The notes under the pieces are model-generated. The model was given only the letters and a program-made list of their open reading frames with translations. It searched no databases and was not told where the DNA came from. Positions 25,535-34,896 of a DNA stretch of 64,000 nucleotides are shown here, in pieces. Position 1 is the stretch's first letter. Each line of letters starts with the position of its first letter. The DNA lies in NCBI RefSeq assembly GCF_003955715.1, contig NZ_CP034463.1, positions 7,936,001 through 8,000,000 of the forward strand, in the 5' to 3' direction. The translations under genes were made by a program, and so were the position numbers. Origin of the DNA: Streptomyces aquilus. GTDB taxonomy: Bacteria > Actinomycetota > Actinomycetes > Streptomycetales > Streptomycetaceae.

Positions 25535-26338
25535 ATGGCCCGGCCCACGCGCGTCTCCCGCGCGCTCTCGCAGAACTTCCTCACCGACCGTGCCACCGTC
25601 GAACGCATCGCCCGACTCGCCGTACCGCAGCCCGGAAGGACCCCTCTGCTGCTCGAAGTGGGCGCAGGGAAAGGCGCGTTGACGGCCGCGCTCGCCCCAC
25701 GCTGCCGACAACTGCACGCCTACGAGATCGACCCGCGCCTGCTCCCAGGGCTGCGTGCCCGCTTCGCGCGGACACCTCACGTGCGGATCGTGCACGGCGA
25801 CTTCCTCGCCGCACCGCCACCCCGCACCCCGTTCGCCGTCGCGGGCAACGTCCCCTTCTCCCGCACCGCCGACATCGTCGACTGGTGCCTGCGCGCCCCG
25901 CACCTCACCGACGCCACCCTGCTCACCCAGCTGGAGTACGCCCGTAAACGCACGGGGGACTACGGGAGTTGGACGCTGCTGACCGTCCGCAGCTGGCCGC
26001 GTCACGAGTGGCGGCTGGTCGGGCGCGTGGACCGGAGCAGGTTCCGCCCCAGGCCGCGCGTCGACGCCGGGATCGTCCGCATCGAGCGCCGCCGCGCACC
26101 GCTCCTCGACCGTGCCGGGTACGCGAGCTGGTGCCGGCTGGTCGAGCTCGGCTTTTCCGGCGTCGGCGGCAGCCTCCATGCCTCGCTGCGGGGCGCGTAC
26201 CCACGACGTCAGGTCGACGCGGCGTTCAGGGCGGCGGGCCTCGACAGGGACGCCCTGGTCGGGGAGGTGTCTCCGGCGCGGTGGCTGCGGCTGCACACGC
26301 GGCTTAATGAATTGCACGAGACGTCTCGTCTCGTTTAG
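25535..26338 (+). CDS. 23S rRNA (adenine-2058 N6) methyltransferase, Erm(O)/lrm type
   Basis: Erm enzymes methylate A2058 of 23S rRNA and so block macrolide binding. The 267 residues show the KsgA/Dim1/Erm hallmarks: [15 protein letters not shown] at the N-terminus, [12 protein letters not shown] (SAM motif I), YEIDPRLL (motif II), VHGDFLAAP (motif III) and the target-base motif GNVPFSRTA (N-V-P-F). AAGGA precedes the ATG by 9 bases. The macrolide glycosyltransferase gene follows 10 bp later, the same order as lrm-mgt of Streptomyces lividans. Expression is probably controlled by the promoter, upstream ORF and attenuator in front. Confidence 0.92.
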   Translation: MARPTRVSRALSQNFLTDRATVERIARLAVPQPGRTPLLLEVGAGKGALTAALAPRCRQLHAYEIDPRLLPGLRARFARTPHVRIVHGDFLAAPPPRTPFAVAGNVPFSRTADIVDWCLRAPHLTDATLLTQLEYARKRTGDYGSWTLLTVRSWPRHEWRLVGRVDRSRFRPRPRVDAGIVRIERRRAPLLDRAGYASWCRLVELGFSGVGGSLHASLRGAYPRRQVDAAFRAAGLDRDALVGEVSPARWLRLHTRLNELHETSRLV

Positions 26339-26348
26339 CCTCGACGGC

Positions 26349-27545
26349 ATGACCACTCCCGCACACATCGCCATGTTCTCCATCGCCGCCCACGGCCACG
26401 TGAACCCGAGCCTCGACGTCATCCGTGAGCTCGTCGCACGCGGCCACCGGGTGACGTACGCGATCCCGCCGGTGTTCGCGGAGAAGGTCGCCGCGACCGG
26501 CGCCGAGCCCAAGCTCTGGAACTCCACCCTGCCCGGGCCCGGCGCCGACCCGGAGGAATGGGGCAGCACCCTCCTCGACAACGTCGAACCCTTCCTCGCC
26601 GACGCCATCCAGGCGCTCCCACAGCTGATCGAGGCGTACGAGGGGGACGAACCGGACCTCGTCCTGCACGACATCACCTCCTACCCGGCCCGAGTGCTCG
26701 CCCACCGCTGGGGCGTGCCCGCGGTCTCGCTCTCGCCGAACCTCGTGGCCTGGGAGGGCTACGAGGAGGAGGTCGCCGAGCCGATGTGGGCGGAGCCGAA
26801 GAAGACCGAGCGGGGGCAGGCGTACTACGCCCGCTTCCAGGGCTGGCTGGAGGAGAACGGGATCACCCTGCACCCCGACCCGTTCGCCGGCCGGCCCGAC
26901 CGGTCGATCGTCCTCATCCCCAAGGCCCTTCAGCCCCACGCCGACCGGGTCGACGAGCGCGTCCACTCGTTCGTCGGCGCCTGTCAGGGCGACCGCGGCG
27001 CCGAGGGGGAGTGGCAGCGGCCCGCCGGCGCGGACAAGGTCGTGCTCGTGTCGCTCGGGTCGGCCTTCACCAAGCAGCCCGGCTTCTACCGGGAGTGCGT
27101 GAAGGCCTTCGGCGATCTGCCCGGCTGGCATCTGGTGCTCCAGATTGGCGCGAGCGTGGACCCGGCCGAGCTGGGGGACGTTCCCGCGAACGTCGAAGTG
27201 ACCTCGTGGGTCCCGCAGTTGGCGGTGCTGAGGCAGGCCGACCTGTTCGTCACCCACGCCGGCGCCGGCGGCAGCCAGGAGGGCCTCGCGACCGGCACGC
27301 CGATGATCGCCGTACCGCAGGCCGTGGACCAGTTCGGCAACGCGGACATGCTCCAGGCGCTGGGCGTGGCCCGGCGGGTCCCCACCGAGGAGGCCACCGC
27401 CGAGACCCTGCGGGACCTGGCCCTCGCGCTCGTCGACGACCCCGAGGTCGCCCGGCGGCTGAAGGACATCCAGGCCGGGATGGCCGAGGAGGGCGGTACG
27501 CGGCGGGCAGCCGACCTCATCGAGGCCGAACTGCCCGCCCGGTAA
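26349..27545 (+). CDS. mgt: Macrolide-inactivating glycosyltransferase
   Basis: The 398-residue GT1-family enzyme closely resembles MGT of S. lividans, which glucosylates the 2'-OH of the macrolide desosamine with UDP-glucose and inactivates the drug. Seen are [20 protein letters not shown] with the catalytic His, [14 protein letters not shown], and the donor-binding [17 protein letters not shown] with [13 protein letters not shown]. It starts 10 bp after erm without a strong ribosome site, so translation probably follows that of erm. Target protection and drug modification are thus encoded together. A strong terminator follows. Confidence 0.95.
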   Translation: MTTPAHIAMFSIAAHGHVNPSLDVIRELVARGHRVTYAIPPVFAEKVAATGAEPKLWNSTLPGPGADPEEWGSTLLDNVEPFLADAIQALPQLIEAYEGDEPDLVLHDITSYPARVLAHRWGVPAVSLSPNLVAWEGYEEEVAEPMWAEPKKTERGQAYYARFQGWLEENGITLHPDPFAGRPDRSIVLIPKALQPHADRVDERVHSFVGACQGDRGAEGEWQRPAGADKVVLVSLGSAFTKQPGFYRECVKAFGDLPGWHLVLQIGASVDPAELGDVPANVEVTSWVPQLAVLRQADLFVTHAGAGGSQEGLATGTPMIAVPQAVDQFGNADMLQALGVARRVPTEEATAETLRDLALALVDDPEVARRLKDIQAGMAEEGGTRRAADLIEAELPAR

Positions 27546-27561
27546 GGCCCGGCAGGGGAAT

Positions 27562-27604
27562 GCGCAGGGCCCGTTGGCTCCCCGGTGACCAACGGGCCCT
27601 GCGC
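27562..27604. terminator. Bidirectional terminator between mgt and the MmpL gene
   Basis: This is a perfect inverted repeat with 16-bp arms (gcgcagggcccgttgg and its complement) around an 11-base loop, placed between two convergent genes. It should stop transcripts from both sides. Confidence 0.85.
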
Positions 27605-27647
27605 CGTGCCGCGGGCGGTCGCGCCCGGGCAGGTTCCTGCGGAGGTG

Positions 27648-29882
27648 TCACACCCGGGCGGGCTCCTCCACCTCGTGCGCCACGACGTCCGCCGCCTCGT
27701 CGTGCGTGAGGTCGGGCAGCCGGTCCAGCCACTTCGGCAGGTACCAGTTGCGCTCGCCGAGCAGCGCCATGACCGCCGGGAGCAGCACACCCCGGATGAT
27801 CGTCGCGTCGACGAGCACCGCCGTCGCCAGGCCCACACCCATCTGCTTCATGGACTGCATGGACAGCGTCCCGAAGATCGCGAACACGGCGACCATGATG
27901 ACGGCGGCGCTGGTGACGACGCCGGCCGTGGTGACCACGCCGTGCTGGATCGCGTCCTTGGTCGTACGGCCCTTCAGCCGGGCCTCACGGATGCGCGAGA
28001 CCACGAACACGTGGTAGTCCATCGACAGGCCGAACAGGATCACGAAGAGGAACAGCGGCAGCCAGGAGATGATCGCGCCGACGCCCTCCGCGCCCACCAG
28101 GGACGCGCCCCAGCCGTGCTGGAAGACCGCGACGAGGATGCCGTACGCCGCACCCACCGACAGCAGGTTCAGCACGATCGAGGTGATCGCGATCGTCAGC
28201 GAGCGGAAGGACAGCAGCATCAGCAAGAAGGCGAAGACCACCACGAAGGCGAAGACCGGGACGACCGCGCCGGTCAGCTGGTCGTTGAAGTCCTTCGACC
28301 CGGCGACCTGACCGCTGATCGGTGCCTGGAGGCCGTCCACCTTGCCGAGGGTCGCGGGCCGCACCTCGTCGCGCAGCTTCTCCAGGCTGGCGCCCGCCTT
28401 GTCGAGGTCGGAGCCGCCGACGAGCGGGACGTAGACGAAGGCGAGGTTCTGCTTCTCGTGCAGCTTGATCTCGACCGGGCCGCGTGACGCACCCGAGGCG
28501 ACCGCCTGCTCCTTGAAGTCGGCGAGCGCGTTCTGCACGTCCGCGGAGTTGATGTTGTCCGCCTTGACGATGACCTCGGCCGGCTCGGAGCCGCCGGGGA
28601 AGGCCTTGTTGACGCGGTCGTAGGTCTGCACGATGGGCAGCGAGTCGCCGAACTCCTGGTCCAGCGTGAGGTTCTGGGTCTTCATGCCGACCGCGGGCGC
28701 CGCGATCGCGAGCAGCGCGCCGGCCGCCACGACGACGGAGACCATCGGCCGCTTCAGCACCCCACTGAGGACGGCCGTCCAGAGCCGGCTCTCGCCGTTG
28801 CCCGTGCGCTTGCGGCGCCGCAGGAACGGGATACGGCCCTTCTCGACCCGCTCGCCCAGCAGGGACAGCAGCGCGGGCAGCACCGTGATGGAGCCGATCA
28901 TGGCGACGGCGACGACGATCAGCGAGGCCAGGCCCATCGCCTCGAAGTCGGCGATCCCGGTGAACAGCATGCCCGCCATCGCCACGCACACCGTGACACC
29001 GGAGACGATGATCGCGCGGCCACTGGTGGCGGCGGCGATCCGCAGCGCGGTCTGGGCGTCCCGCCCGGCCTCGCGCTCCTCGCGCTCCCGGCGCAGATAG
29101 AACAGGCAGTAGTCGACGCCGACGGCCAGACCGACCAGCAGCATCACGGAGTTGGCGACATCGCCCATCGGCATGACGTGACTGATGACGCCCATCAGGC
29201 CCATCGTCGCCATGATCGCCGTGAGCGCCAGGGCCACCGGCAGCAGCGCCGCGACCAGCGCGCCGAACGCGATCAGCAGGATGCCGAGCGCCACGGGCAC
29301 GGCCGAGTACTCGGCCTTCTGGAAGTCGTCGCCGAATGCGTCGTCGAACGTCTTCTGCATGCTGGCGCCGCCGATCTCCTCGATCCGCAGGTCGCCGTGG
29401 TCCTTCTGGACCTTCGCCACGGCGTCCAGCACGGGTTCGACCCGCTCGCCAGCCGTCTCCGCGTCGCCCTTCATGTCGAACTGCACGAGCGCGCTGCGGC
29501 CGTCCTTGGAGACGGTGTCCGTGTCGTACGGCGAGGTGACGTCCGTGACCTTGCCGGTCGCGTCGACCGCCTGGACGACGGCGTTCACCGCGGCGCGGAA
29601 CTGGGCGTCCGTCGCCTTGAGCCGGCCGTCCTTGGCCTGGACGAGCACCGTCTCACCGGCGGGCTCCTCGATACCGGCGTCCTTCACGATCCGCGCGGCG
29701 GTGTGGGTCTCGCCCTTCAGACCCTCGCTCTCGTCGACGTCGACCCGGCCCGCCGCCGAACCGAGTCCCATGGCCAGGACCACGAACAGCACCCAGATGC
29801 CGACCGCGGCCCAGCGGTGCCGGGCACTCCAGCCGCCGGCCCGGGCCGCCAGGCCCCGCACCCTTGTTTCTCCGTTCCCCAT
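27648..29882 (-). CDS. MMPL family RND-type transporter
   Basis: The 744-residue protein has the MmpL/RND layout: a first membrane helix (about 20-42), a large extracytoplasmic domain, five to six helices, a second extracytoplasmic domain and a final helix bundle. The first helix bundle contains VGLAVGVDYCLFYLRRERE and the second GLSMDYHVFVVSRIREA, the conserved proton-relay regions. Relatives export lipids, siderophores or hydrophobic drugs with the proton gradient. The start is the ATG at 29882 behind gaggggg. Its position next to erm-mgt raises drug export, but it has its own promoter and faces them, so the substrate is open. Confidence 0.93.
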   Translation of the reverse strand: MGNGETRVRGLAARAGGWSARHRWAAVGIWVLFVVLAMGLGSAAGRVDVDESEGLKGETHTAARIVKDAGIEEPAGETVLVQAKDGRLKATDAQFRAAVNAVVQAVDATGKVTDVTSPYDTDTVSKDGRSALVQFDMKGDAETAGERVEPVLDAVAKVQKDHGDLRIEEIGGASMQKTFDDAFGDDFQKAEYSAVPVALGILLIAFGALVAALLPVALALTAIMATMGLMGVISHVMPMGDVANSVMLLVGLAVGVDYCLFYLRREREEREAGRDAQTALRIAAATSGRAIIVSGVTVCVAMAGMLFTGIADFEAMGLASLIVVAVAMIGSITVLPALLSLLGERVEKGRIPFLRRRKRTGNGESRLWTAVLSGVLKRPMVSVVVAAGALLAIAAPAVGMKTQNLTLDQEFGDSLPIVQTYDRVNKAFPGGSEPAEVIVKADNINSADVQNALADFKEQAVASGASRGPVEIKLHEKQNLAFVYVPLVGGSDLDKAGASLEKLRDEVRPATLGKVDGLQAPISGQVAGSKDFNDQLTGAVVPVFAFVVVFAFLLMLLSFRSLTIAITSIVLNLLSVGAAYGILVAVFQHGWGASLVGAEGVGAIISWLPLFLFVILFGLSMDYHVFVVSRIREARLKGRTTKDAIQHGVVTTAGVVTSAAVIMVAVFAIFGTLSMQSMKQMGVGLATAVLVDATIIRGVLLPAVMALLGERNWYLPKWLDRLPDLTHDEAADVVAHEVEEPARV

Positions 29883-30081
29883 GACGGGCTTGCCCCCTCG
29901 ACAACGGTCGCGGCCCCCTGCCGCCACCTTTCGTTTCGAAGGTATGGGCCGGATAAACCCGTCACGTCGTGCTGCCCGGTGAAGTGCAGGTGAGCGGCTC
30001 GTCCTCGCGGACCAGGGCCGTCTCCGCACTGGGGAGGAGTATGTCCCCTACAACTACACACGGTCGTCCTATGGTGAGCGC

Positions 30082-30630
30082 ATGACGACGTATGCGGCGC
30101 TGCTGCGCGGGATCAACGTGGGCGGCGCGAAGAAGGTCCCGATGGCCGACCTGCGCACCCTGATGGACGGCCTCGGCCACTCAGGGGTGCGGACCTACCT
30201 CCAGAGCGGCCAGGCGGTCTTCACCGCCGACCACGGAGACGAGGAATCCCTCGCGGCCGAACTCACCGCCGCGATCGAGAAGCACTTCGGCTTCTCCGTC
30301 GACGTCATCGTCCGCGACCACGCCTACCTCGCCGCGATCGCCGACGACTGCCCCTTCCCGGCGGCGGAGTTGGAGGCGAAACAGCTCCATGTCACCTACT
30401 TCTCGCAGGCGGTCGACGCGGACCGCTTCGCCGGCATCGATCAACAGGCCTTCCTCCCCGAGGAGTTCCGCCTCGGCGACCGCGCCCTGTATCTGTACGT
30501 CCCGGACGGCCTGGGCCGCTCCAAACTCGCCGAGCAACTCGCCAAGCCCCGCGTGAACAAGGGCCTGACCGCCACGAGCCGCAACTGGAACACCGTGCTC
30601 AAGCTGGTGGAGATGACCGCAGCAGAGTGA
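30082..30630 (+). CDS. DUF1697 family protein
   Basis: The 182-residue protein matches DUF1697: the family-typical start TTYAALLRGINVGGAKKVPM, the YLQSGQAVF strand and the C-terminal ATSRNWNTVLKL. The family is soluble and widespread, with no established biochemical role. The gene is divergent from mmpL (199 bp between starts) and stands alone. Confidence 0.9.
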   Translation: MTTYAALLRGINVGGAKKVPMADLRTLMDGLGHSGVRTYLQSGQAVFTADHGDEESLAAELTAAIEKHFGFSVDVIVRDHAYLAAIADDCPFPAAELEAKQLHVTYFSQAVDADRFAGIDQQAFLPEEFRLGDRALYLYVPDGLGRSKLAEQLAKPRVNKGLTATSRNWNTVLKLVEMTAAE

Positions 30631-30823
30631 CCTGCCGGACGCCGGCGTAGGTCGTGTACGAGGTGATCTCATCCGGCACGGCTACCGGCTCCCCGCCGCG
30701 TCCGTGAGGGCGAGGTCCTGGAGAAGCCGCGCGGATGTCGTAGCCGAAACGCGGTCCCTGGAGCCGGTGGATGATCAACCGGCGAACCAGCGAAGCGAGT
30801 TGGCCTGCGCCGAGGACCCTGAT

Positions 30824-30842
30824 CCTTTACCCAGGGGCAAGG
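30824..30842. promoter_or_regulatory. Inverted repeat upstream of the reductase gene
   Basis: The imperfect inverted repeat cctttaccc-a-ggggcaagg lies 22 bp before the ATG at 30865. Its shape resembles MerR-family operators, but no MerR gene is nearby and the rest of 30631-30864 shows no gene. It may be an operator of the reductase gene. Confidence 0.3.
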
Positions 30843-30864
30843 TCAACTGTGCGAGGCTCGAAGC

Positions 30865-31887
30865 ATGCGCTACATCATCATCGGGGCAGGAGCGGTCGGA
30901 GGCGTCGTCGGTGGGCGGCTCGCGGGGGCGGGGTGCGAGGTCGTGCTCGTGGCGCGGGGCGCGCACCAGGCGGCGTTGCGTGAGGGCGGGCTGCGACTCC
31001 GGGTGCCCGACGGCGAGTTCACCCATCGGCTGCCCGTCGTCGAGGGACCGGCCGAACTCGGCGAACTGCGCGCCGACGACGTGCTCGTCCTCGCCGTGAA
31101 GACCCAGGACAGCGAGGCCGCACTGCGGACCTGGGGGCCGGCCCCGGTCGCCGGCGGGGGCACGGCCGCCGAGCGGCTGCCGCTGGTCTGCGCGCAGAAC
31201 GGCGTGGAGAGCCAGCGGCTGGCCCTGCGGACGTTCCGCAGGGTGTACGGCGTCTGCGTCTGGCTGCCCTGCACGCTCGTCGAGCCCGGCGTCGTCAGCG
31301 CCGCCGGCGCCCCGCTCACCGGCATCCTCCACCTCGGCCGCCACCCCCACGGCACCGACGAGACCGCCCGCCTGATCGCCGCCGACCTGGAGAAGTCCCA
31401 CTTCGAGGCGCCGGTCGTGCCGGACGTGGCCCGCTGGCAGTACGCCAAGCTGCTCGCCAACCTCGTCAACGCGGTGGAGGCCGTCAGCGGTCCCGTGGCC
31501 GGGGAGGACGCGGAAGGGCTCGCCGCACGCGTACGGGCCGAGGGCGCGGCCGTTCTCGACGCCGCCGGTATCGCGTACGCCGGCGCCGAGGAGCAGCGCG
31601 CGGCCCGCGGCGACAAGGTCACCCTCGTCCCCCTCGACGGCGTCCCCCGCGGCGGCGGTTCCTCCTGGCAGTCCCTGAACCGCGGCACCGGCACCATCGA
31701 GGCCGACTATCTGAACGGCGAGATCGCGCTCCTCGGCCGCCTGCACGGCGTCCCGACCCCGCTCAACGACCTGCTCCAGCGGCTCGCCAACACCTTCGCG
31801 CGGGAGCACCGGGCGCCGGGGTCGATGCCGGTGGGGGAGCTGGTGCGGCTGGCGGAGGAAGCCGTGGCCCCTTCCGAAGCGGCCTGA
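30865..31887 (+). CDS. Ketopantoate reductase family (ApbA/PanE-like) oxidoreductase
   Basis: The 340 residues begin with an NADP-binding Rossmann motif, MRYIIIGAGAVGGVVGGRLA, followed by VLAVKTQDS and the substrate-domain CAQNGVES. Later helices include the family Lys in WQYAKLLANLVNAVEA. PanE reduces 2-dehydropantoate to pantoate in coenzyme A synthesis, but many paralogues act on other keto acids. No pantothenate gene is adjacent, so the substrate is uncertain. It is followed 77 bp later by a DsbA-like gene on the same strand. Confidence 0.85.
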   Translation: MRYIIIGAGAVGGVVGGRLAGAGCEVVLVARGAHQAALREGGLRLRVPDGEFTHRLPVVEGPAELGELRADDVLVLAVKTQDSEAALRTWGPAPVAGGGTAAERLPLVCAQNGVESQRLALRTFRRVYGVCVWLPCTLVEPGVVSAAGAPLTGILHLGRHPHGTDETARLIAADLEKSHFEAPVVPDVARWQYAKLLANLVNAVEAVSGPVAGEDAEGLAARVRAEGAAVLDAAGIAYAGAEEQRAARGDKVTLVPLDGVPRGGGSSWQSLNRGTGTIEADYLNGEIALLGRLHGVPTPLNDLLQRLANTFAREHRAPGSMPVGELVRLAEEAVAPSEAA

Positions 31888-31964
31888 CACGGACCAAGTG
31901 GACCACTCAAGCGGCGCTTGATTGGACCAGGACACTGGGCCAATGACCCCTTACCGTCGATGCC

Positions 31965-32582
31965 ATGACCACCGCAGAACCCACCCGCGTCGACTTCTGG
32001 TTCGACCCCGCCTGCCCCTTCGCCTGGATCACCTCCCGCTGGCTGCTGGAGGTCGAGCGGGAGCGTCCCCTCGACCTCCGCTTCCACGCCATGAGCCTGT
32101 ACCTGCACAACATCGGCAACGAACTCCCGGACTGGTACCGGGAGTTGGTGGACAAGTCGATCGGCCCGGTGCGGGTCGCCGTGGCCGCCGCGGAACGCCA
32201 CGGCGAGAAGGTGCTCCGTGACCTCTACACGGCCTTCGGCACCCGTATCCACGAACGGAGGCAGGAGGACTTCGACGCCGTCGTCACCGAGTCCCTCGCC
32301 GAACTCGGGCTCGGGACCGATCTCGCCGCCGCCGCGCACGACACCGCGTACGACGAGGCCGTCCGCCGCAGCCACGAGGCGGGCGTCGAGCCCGACTCCG
32401 GCGGCTACGTGGGCACGCCCACGCTGCACGTCGACGGCACGGTGTGGTTCGGGCCCGTGCTGCGGGCGATCCCGCGAGGCGCCCGGGCGGCGCGACTCTT
32501 CGACAGCTTCCGTGTGTTGGCGACCGACCCGGACTTCTTCGAGCTCAAGCGCACCCGGACCGGAGGCCTCAGCTTCGACTAG
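31965..32582 (+). CDS. DsbA family / Rv2466c-like oxidoreductase with single active-site Cys
   Basis: The 205-residue cytoplasmic protein has a thioredoxin fold with a helical insertion. Residues [13 protein letters not shown] hold the active site, and [19 protein letters not shown] carries the cis-Pro loop. The related mycothiol-dependent nitroreductase Rv2466c has a C-P-W-C site; here it reads C-P-F-A, so only one thiol remains. That fits a monothiol mechanism with mycothiol, the actinobacterial thiol. No signal peptide is present. It shares a 4-bp overlap (ctag) with the convergent MFS gene. Confidence 0.82.
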   Translation: MTTAEPTRVDFWFDPACPFAWITSRWLLEVERERPLDLRFHAMSLYLHNIGNELPDWYRELVDKSIGPVRVAVAAAERHGEKVLRDLYTAFGTRIHERRQEDFDAVVTESLAELGLGTDLAAAAHDTAYDEAVRRSHEAGVEPDSGGYVGTPTLHVDGTVWFGPVLRAIPRGARAARLFDSFRVLATDPDFFELKRTRTGGLSFD

Positions 32583-33856
32583 GCCTGGTCGCCCCGCCAC
32601 TCCCCGTTCCGCAGCGCCCACCTCACCGCCGGGCTCACCGCGAGGCCCGCGAGGGCGAACAGGACACCGAGGATCGCCCAGCCCGCCCTGCCGTGCTGGA
32701 TCGCGGTCACCGTGACCAGGGCGGGGCCCGCCATCATGCCCGCCGACATGCCCGCGCCGAACACGCCCTGGTAGACACCGTGGACGCGGGCGTCGGCCAG
32801 CTCGTAGCCGAGGGTCCAGCCGCCCGCCGCCGACAGGACCTCGGCGAAGACCTGCACGATCGCGCCGACCGTCAGCGCCAGCACCGCCCACACCGGGGAC
32901 AGGCCCGCCGACACCGCGTACGCCGCGCAGGCCACGGTGAGCAGCAGACCCGACCAGCGCATCGCCCTGACCGCGGTGGGGACTTGGGAGGCGCTGCGGG
33001 CCACCCGCACCTGAAGCAGCGCCACCAGCACACAGTTGAGGATCATCAGCAGGGCCGCCGTCCAGCGCGGTGCCTCGGTCCGCTCCACGATCCACAGCGG
33101 CAGCCCGACCTCCGACAGCGTGTACTGCACGACGAGGATCGCGTTCAGCACCGTCACCGCGAGGAACGGCAGGTCGCGCACCGCACGCCAGCGGTCGGCC
33201 GCCGGAGCGCCGGCCTCGGGGGCCTTGCGCTCCAGGGCGTGCGGGGCCAGCGGCAGCCGGGGCAGCAGCAGCGCGGGACCCGCGAACGACACCGCGTTGA
33301 CCAGGATGACCGTCACATACGCGCCTCTCGTGTCGAGTTGCAGGGCGATCGCGCCGAACGCGCCGCCCACGCCCATGAAGACGTTGGTGATCATCCGCAG
33401 ATACGCCCGCGCCTCCACCCGGGTCGCGGCGGGCAGCACGTCGGCGTAGATGGCGCCCTGCACCCCGCGGCTCGCCATCTGGAGCCCGGTGGCGCAGACC
33501 ACCGCGACGAGGAAACCGACGTACGAGTGCACGAACACGTACGCGGCCGTCGCCACGCCCGTCCCGGCCCACAGCCACGCCCCCACGCGCCGGGCGCCCC
33601 ACCGGTCCGCGGCCCGTCCGGCCGGCACCCCGGCCGCCACGCCGACCAGCCCCGCACCCGTCATGCCGAGGCCGACCGAGGTCGCGTCGAGGCCGACGAT
33701 GCGGGTGAAGTACAGGACGCCGAGCGGGAAGTAGAGCCCGTTGCCCAGGGAGTTGGCGGCGGTCAGCAGGGTGGCGCGGCGCAGGGTGGGGTCGGTGGGG
33801 AGCCGGGAGGGCCGTAGCTCGGGTTCGACAGGCGTGGTGACGGGTGTCGTGGTCAT
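32579..33856 (-). CDS. MFS transporter
   Basis: The 425-residue protein has about 12 membrane helices. Between helices 2 and 3 there is the MFS motif [13 protein letters not shown], and earlier the helix start [23 protein letters not shown]. It is probably a drug or metabolite exporter using proton exchange. The start is the ATG at 33856. The divergent ArsR-type regulator begins 57 bp away with an operator-like repeat between them, so the pump is likely controlled by that regulator. Confidence 0.9.
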   Translation of the reverse strand: MTTTPVTTPVEPELRPSRLPTDPTLRRATLLTAANSLGNGLYFPLGVLYFTRIVGLDATSVGLGMTGAGLVGVAAGVPAGRAADRWGARRVGAWLWAGTGVATAAYVFVHSYVGFLVAVVCATGLQMASRGVQGAIYADVLPAATRVEARAYLRMITNVFMGVGGAFGAIALQLDTRGAYVTVILVNAVSFAGPALLLPRLPLAPHALERKAPEAGAPAADRWRAVRDLPFLAVTVLNAILVVQYTLSEVGLPLWIVERTEAPRWTAALLMILNCVLVALLQVRVARSASQVPTAVRAMRWSGLLLTVACAAYAVSAGLSPVWAVLALTVGAIVQVFAEVLSAAGGWTLGYELADARVHGVYQGVFGAGMSAGMMAGPALVTVTAIQHGRAGWAILGVLFALAGLAVSPAVRWALRNGEWRGDQA

Positions 33857-33891
33857 GCGGACATCCCACCCGGCGGCGGCACCACGCCGAC

Positions 33892-33919
33892 AATGATTTA
33901 GCGTGGCGCTCAATGATTG
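33892..33919. promoter_or_regulatory. Operator-like repeat between the MFS and ArsR genes
   Basis: The element contains two direct copies of aatgatt 19-20 bp apart and, between them, the small palindrome agcg-tgg-cgct. It covers the start of the ArsR-type gene and part of the MFS promoter region, so it fits an autoregulatory site. Confidence 0.4.
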
Positions 33920-34896
33920 AGTTCCGCTTCGAGGTCGGTGACCTCGCCACCACCTCCTTCGCGTACTCCCCGCTCCAGGAGGCCGTGTTCTCGCTGCGCT
34001 GTCTGCACGACCCGGCCCGGTATCCCCATCACCGGCCCTGGCTGCGCCGCATCCGCCCGCGCCTGGACACGCTCGACCACGAGCTGCTCAGCGCGCTGAC
34101 GGCCCCCTGGCTGTGGGTGCCGGACTGTCTGATGCCGCGCCCCGACCGGGCCCGCCCCGCCTTCGCCGACGAACTCGTACGGCTCGGCGCCACTCCGCCG
34201 GACCTGCTCGACGCCGACTTCCGGGCCGCCTACCGCCACGAGAACGCGCTGCCGCCGGTCGTCGCCCGCGGGCTCGCCGCGCCGGCCCGCTTCCTCGAAC
34301 GCGTCGTCACGGCCCTCGACGCCTACTGGCACACCTGTCTGGCACCGGACTGGTGGCCCCGCTTGCAGAGCATCATGGAGGCCGACCTCGCCCACCAGGC
34401 CCGGGTGCTCGCCGAGCAGGGCGCCGGGGCGCTGTTCGCCGGACTCGACCGGCGGCTCAGCTGGGTGGACGGCCAACTGCTCCTGTCCACCGACGACTTC
34501 ATGCTCCAGGCACCCTGGACCGACATGAGCATCGCCGGACGCGGACTGGTCCTGCTGCCGTCACTGTTCGCCCGTGGCGCCCAGCCCCTGATCGACCCCA
34601 CCCGGCCGCCCACGATCATCTATCCGGCCCGGGGCAGGGCCACGCTCTCCGAGGAACCGCCGCCGGTCACCGGCGACGCCCTGGTCCGCCTCCTCGGCCG
34701 CCCCCGCGCCCGCCTCCTCCTGCTCCTCGCGGAACCGGCCTCGACGACCGAACTGGCCCACCGCCTGAAGGTGACGCCGGGCGCGGTGAGCCAGCACCTC
34801 ACGGTGCTCTACGACGCGGGACTGCTCAGCAGGACGCGCAACGGAAGAGTCGTACGGTACGCGCGCACGGAGTTGGGCGACCAGCTCTGCCGTTAG
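33913..34896 (+). CDS. ArsR-type winged-helix regulator with DUF5937-like N-terminal domain
   Basis: The 327 residues have a long N-terminal domain (about 1-235) of the type found in Streptomyces ArsR-like regulators. The C-terminal winged helix includes RARLLLLLAEPASTTELA, KVTPGAVSQHLTVLYDAGLL and the wing RTRNGRVVRYARTE. No metal-binding Cys cluster is seen, so it likely senses an organic ligand through the N-terminal domain. It is divergent from the MFS exporter, which is the natural target. Its stop overlaps the chelatase stop by 4 bp. Confidence 0.85.
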   Translation: MIEFRFEVGDLATTSFAYSPLQEAVFSLRCLHDPARYPHHRPWLRRIRPRLDTLDHELLSALTAPWLWVPDCLMPRPDRARPAFADELVRLGATPPDLLDADFRAAYRHENALPPVVARGLAAPARFLERVVTALDAYWHTCLAPDWWPRLQSIMEADLAHQARVLAEQGAGALFAGLDRRLSWVDGQLLLSTDDFMLQAPWTDMSIAGRGLVLLPSLFARGAQPLIDPTRPPTIIYPARGRATLSEEPPPVTGDALVRLLGRPRARLLLLLAEPASTTELAHRLKVTPGAVSQHLTVLYDAGLLSRTRNGRVVRYARTELGDQLCR

